A DNA stretch of 7,444 nucleotides from assembly GCA_034411955.1 (NCBI GenBank), contig DAOUMF010000065.1, forward strand, positions 1-7,444, read 5' to 3'. Below the pieces are notes generated by a model that saw nothing but the letters and a program-made list of their open reading frames with translations, ran no database searches and had not been told where the DNA came from. Below, one piece after another: positions 5,966 through 7,444 of the stretch. The position numbers and the translations under genes were made by a program. Source of the stretch: DAOUMF01 sp034411955. GTDB lineage: Bacteria; Chloroflexota; Dehalococcoidia; SM23-28-2; RBG-16-64-32. Within the stretch, counting starts at the first letter, position 1. Each line of letters begins with the position of its first letter.

Positions 5966-6466
5966 GTGGATAGCGAAACGATAGCTCTAATCGCCACCCT
6001 GGTCGGTGTCGCGCTGGGTATCCTGGGCTTGCTGGCAGCTTGGTATTGGCGGCACAAAGGATCGTCGCCGACTCCAGCAACGCACGTGCACGGACCGGCC
6101 GCCGTTGGCCGAGACCAGCAAGGTCCCATAGTTATTATCCATGAAGGTGGCTACGCTAACATCAATACCAATACGACGGTCTACGCAGGCAAGACCCAGT
6201 TGCCGGAAGGCTCGGCCGTAGCGGATGAGTTGCAGGAAGGTATCCGTTGCCAGCAGGGGGAGCGACATCCCCAGGCGGTTAGAGCATTTGAGAGAGCATT
6301 CGCCGCAGCGGCTGATGAGCGAGATAGAGCCACGCTCCATATCCTCATCGGCAACAGCTACATGAAACTGGGCCGCCTCATCGAAGCAGAAGCACACTTT
6401 CTCGAGGCGCGCGACGACATTTCATCTCACGCTACCTCTCCAACGGCCGAGGAGAACGGCACATGA
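5966..6466 (+). CDS. Membrane-anchored protein with a GRDQ/beta-rich linker and TPR-like C-terminal region
   Basis: This 166-residue protein is of unknown function. Residues ~6-28 (IALIATLVGVALGILGLLAA) form one strong membrane helix, followed by the basic WRHKG, so the rest probably faces the cytoplasm. Residues ~41-78 (HVHGPAAVGRDQQGPIVIIH, then a glycine-, asparagine- and threonine-rich stretch) look like short beta strands with turns. Residues ~85-150 contain two TPR-like helix pairs (ELQEGIRCQQGERHPQAVRA and LHILIGNSYMKLGRLIEAEA). The ending SHATSPTAEENGT looks like a disordered tail. An in-frame TAG at 5942-5944 leaves GTG 5966 as the first start, only 7 nt after the mutS2 stop. The gene overlaps the next by 4 nt. 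G+C is low for the window (26 of 60 at 6121-6180). It may be the membrane half of a scaffold completed by the downstream TPR protein. Confidence 0.72.
   Translation: MDSETIALIATLVGVALGILGLLAAWYWRHKGSSPTPATHVHGPAAVGRDQQGPIVIIHEGGYANINTNTTVYAGKTQLPEGSAVADELQEGIRCQQGERHPQAVRAFERAFAAAADERDRATLHILIGNSYMKLGRLIEAEAHFLEARDDISSHATSPTAEENGT
6449..6454 (+). promoter_or_regulatory. Ribosome binding site for the TPR protein, inside the upstream gene
   Basis: GAGGAG lies 8 nt before ATG 6463, ideal spacing. It supports real independent initiation at this ATG rather than a sequencing frameshift joining the two genes. Confidence 0.7.
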
Positions 6467-7395
6467 CCTCTACGCCACAGTCGCAAGATCTCCAGGCAGA
6501 AGCCGTGACGCTCGGCAATCTGGGTATCGTATATGCCAGGCAAGGGCACCTGCAAAAGGCCGAACAGTACCTCAAGAGAGCGCTCGCCATACAGCGGGAA
6601 CTCGGCGACCAACTGGGCCAGGGCAACCAGTTTGGCAACTTGGGCAATGTCTACGCCGACTTGGGTGATCTGGACAAGGCTGAGGAGTACTACAAGAGCG
6701 CCCTCGCAGTCCATGAGGAGATCGCTGATCAAGTGGGGAAGGCCAACCAACTTGGGAACCTAGGAAACATCTACCTTGCACGTGGCGACTTGAACACCGC
6801 TGAAGACTACCTCAACAGGGCGCTCCAAGCTCACCAGGCCATCGGTAAGCGTTCTGGCCAGGCCAGCGCCCTCGGGAACCTGGGCGTCGTATGGGCCCGG
6901 CGCGGAGACCTGGACAAGGCGGAGGAGTACCATGAGAAAGCTCTCACCATCGACAAGGAGATCGGCGATCGCTTGGGGCAGGCGAGCCAGTTTGGCAACC
7001 TAGGCAACATCCACCTTCGTCGCGGTGAGTTGGACCGAGCCGAGGAGTACCACAAGAATGCTCTCGCCATCGACAAGGAGGCCGGCAACCGCCTCGGCCA
7101 AGCCGAGGATCTGGGGAACCTGGGTGCCATCTGCGCCCGCCGCGGTGACCTGGAGAAGGCCGAGGAGCACTACAGGAAAGCGCTGGCCATCGATGAGGAG
7201 ATCGGCGACAAGCTTGGCCAAGCCAACCTAGTGGGCAACCTTGGGCTACTCACGGAGGAACGCGGGGACACTGCCAAGGCACGCGACCTGCTACGGCAGG
7301 CAGCGCAACTCTACGCGGAGATGGGCGCCGGCGGACAAGGGCCGCAGGCCGTCCGCACGGCCCTCCAGCGCCTGGAAGCCGCTGACAATCCGTAG
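6463..7395 (+). CDS. Tetratricopeptide repeat protein with seven 40-residue repeats
   Basis: This 310-residue soluble protein is nearly all TPR, a fold that binds other proteins and has no catalytic residues. Seven units of 40 residues begin near residues 13, 53, 93, 133, 173, 213 and 253. Each contains GNLG (glycines at 18, 58, 98, 138, 178, 218 and 258), and most continue with a RGDLDKAEEYY-like second helix and an IGDRLGQA-like turn. This is the 40-residue type of TPR seen in kinesin light chain and LGN proteins. The seventh unit is degenerate (ERGDTAKARDLL), and a short helix (QAVRTALQRLEAA) caps the end. There is no signal peptide or membrane helix. ATG 6463 overlaps the upstream TGA as ATGA and has its own GAGGAG site, so the two genes are likely translated together. 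The partner bound by the concave surface is unknown. Confidence 0.9.
   Translation: MTSTPQSQDLQAEAVTLGNLGIVYARQGHLQKAEQYLKRALAIQRELGDQLGQGNQFGNLGNVYADLGDLDKAEEYYKSALAVHEEIADQVGKANQLGNLGNIYLARGDLNTAEDYLNRALQAHQAIGKRSGQASALGNLGVVWARRGDLDKAEEYHEKALTIDKEIGDRLGQASQFGNLGNIHLRRGELDRAEEYHKNALAIDKEAGNRLGQAEDLGNLGAICARRGDLEKAEEHYRKALAIDEEIGDKLGQANLVGNLGLLTEERGDTAKARDLLRQAAQLYAEMGAGGQGPQAVRTALQRLEAADNP
6499..7338 (+). repeat. Seven tandem 120-bp units encoding the TPR array
   Basis: The DNA shows a 120-bp period matching the 40-residue repeats, with the best conserved part around gacctggacaaggcggagga (for example 6667-6687, 6907-6927 and 7147-7167). Units 4 and 5 share about 27 of 40 residues. The first and last units are the most diverged. 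The array probably grew by duplication of whole units. Confidence 0.85.
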
Positions 7396-7396
7396 G

Positions 7397-7414
7397 GGTG
7401 GTTCGCGAACCGCC
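7397..7414 (+). terminator. Hairpin-forming inverted repeat after the TPR gene (possible terminator or dispersed repeat)
   Basis: GGTTCGCGAACC (7400-7411) is a perfect 12-bp palindrome. The flanking GGT and GCC extend it to a 7-bp RNA stem, with one U-G pair, around a CGCG loop. It begins 1 nt after the TPR stop. No U-tract follows, so it is not a classic intrinsic terminator. Similar palindromes occur as dispersed intergenic repeats in some Chloroflexota-like genomes, from memory and unverified. Confidence 0.45.
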
Positions 7415-7420
7415 TCCGCT

Positions 7421-7444
7421 CCCTCACCCCCAGCCCCTCTCCCG
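7421..7444. repeat. Pyrimidine-rich segment resembling the edge of a dispersed intergenic repeat (cut by the window end)
   Basis: The last 24 bases read CCCTCACCCCCAGCCCCTCT followed by CCCG. This closely resembles one arm of a common intergenic inverted repeat whose other arm is a GGGAGAGGGG-type sequence. The second arm would lie beyond the window, so the call rests on recognition of the motif only. Confidence 0.45.

Noticed and set aside
4747..6129. Long minus-strand reading frame (460 codons) opposite mutS2
   Set aside because: It is a shadow of a GC-rich gene: low-complexity Gly/Ala/Leu/Glu composition, no recognisable domain, and full overlap with a clear MutS2.
6464..6466. Selenocysteine or frameshift read-through at the TGA between the membrane/TPR and TPR genes
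   Set aside because: In-frame read-through stops again after about 13 codons. No slippery heptamer is evident, and the downstream gene has its own well-spaced ribosome binding site.

Overview
This window comes from a GC-rich bacterial chromosome in which every supported gene lies on the + strand. Lineage is inference only. The leaderless-type start of mutS2, the Dehalococcoidia/Chloroflexota-like look of the proteins and the short dispersed repeats would fit a high-GC Chloroflexota bacterium, often known only from assembled metagenomes, but nothing here proves it. The partial selA gene shows that the organism has, or had, a selenocysteine pathway.

Layout. Positions 2-706 hold the C-terminal half of selA. 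After a 64-bp gap with a perfect TATAAT box comes a two-domain gene (771-2201) that fuses a LigB/Memo-type metal-enzyme domain to an AMMECR1 domain. It overlaps by 4 nt (GTGA) with a small GNAT acetyltransferase (2198-2674). A lower-GC gene of unknown function with two predicted membrane helices follows (2721-3446). mutS2 (3535-5958) then starts with GTG directly behind a -10-like box and with no Shine-Dalgarno sequence, which suggests a leaderless transcript. Immediately downstream is a lower-GC pair joined by an ATGA overlap: a membrane-anchored protein with a short TPR-like region (5966-6466) and a soluble protein made almost entirely of seven 40-residue TPRs (6463-7395). The last 49 bases hold a hairpin-forming inverted repeat and the start of a pyrimidine-rich stretch that looks like a dispersed intergenic repeat.

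How the genes work together. The conserved genes (selA, LigB-AMMECR1, GNAT, mutS2) look like a chromosomal backbone without one shared pathway. The unknown membrane gene and the membrane/TPR pair look like accessory genes on either side of mutS2. The TPR pair reads as one membrane-tethered scaffold encoded by two translationally coupled genes, and it is the best candidate here for an undescribed system.

The most striking structural point is that two unrelated genes, LigB-AMMECR1 and mutS2, carry copies of the same ~21-nt dispersed repeat. Both copies are in frame and both fall in the linker before the C-terminal domain. No RNA genes, CRISPR array, insertion sequence or complete mobile element were seen, and no stretch longer than 300 bases lacks a gene.
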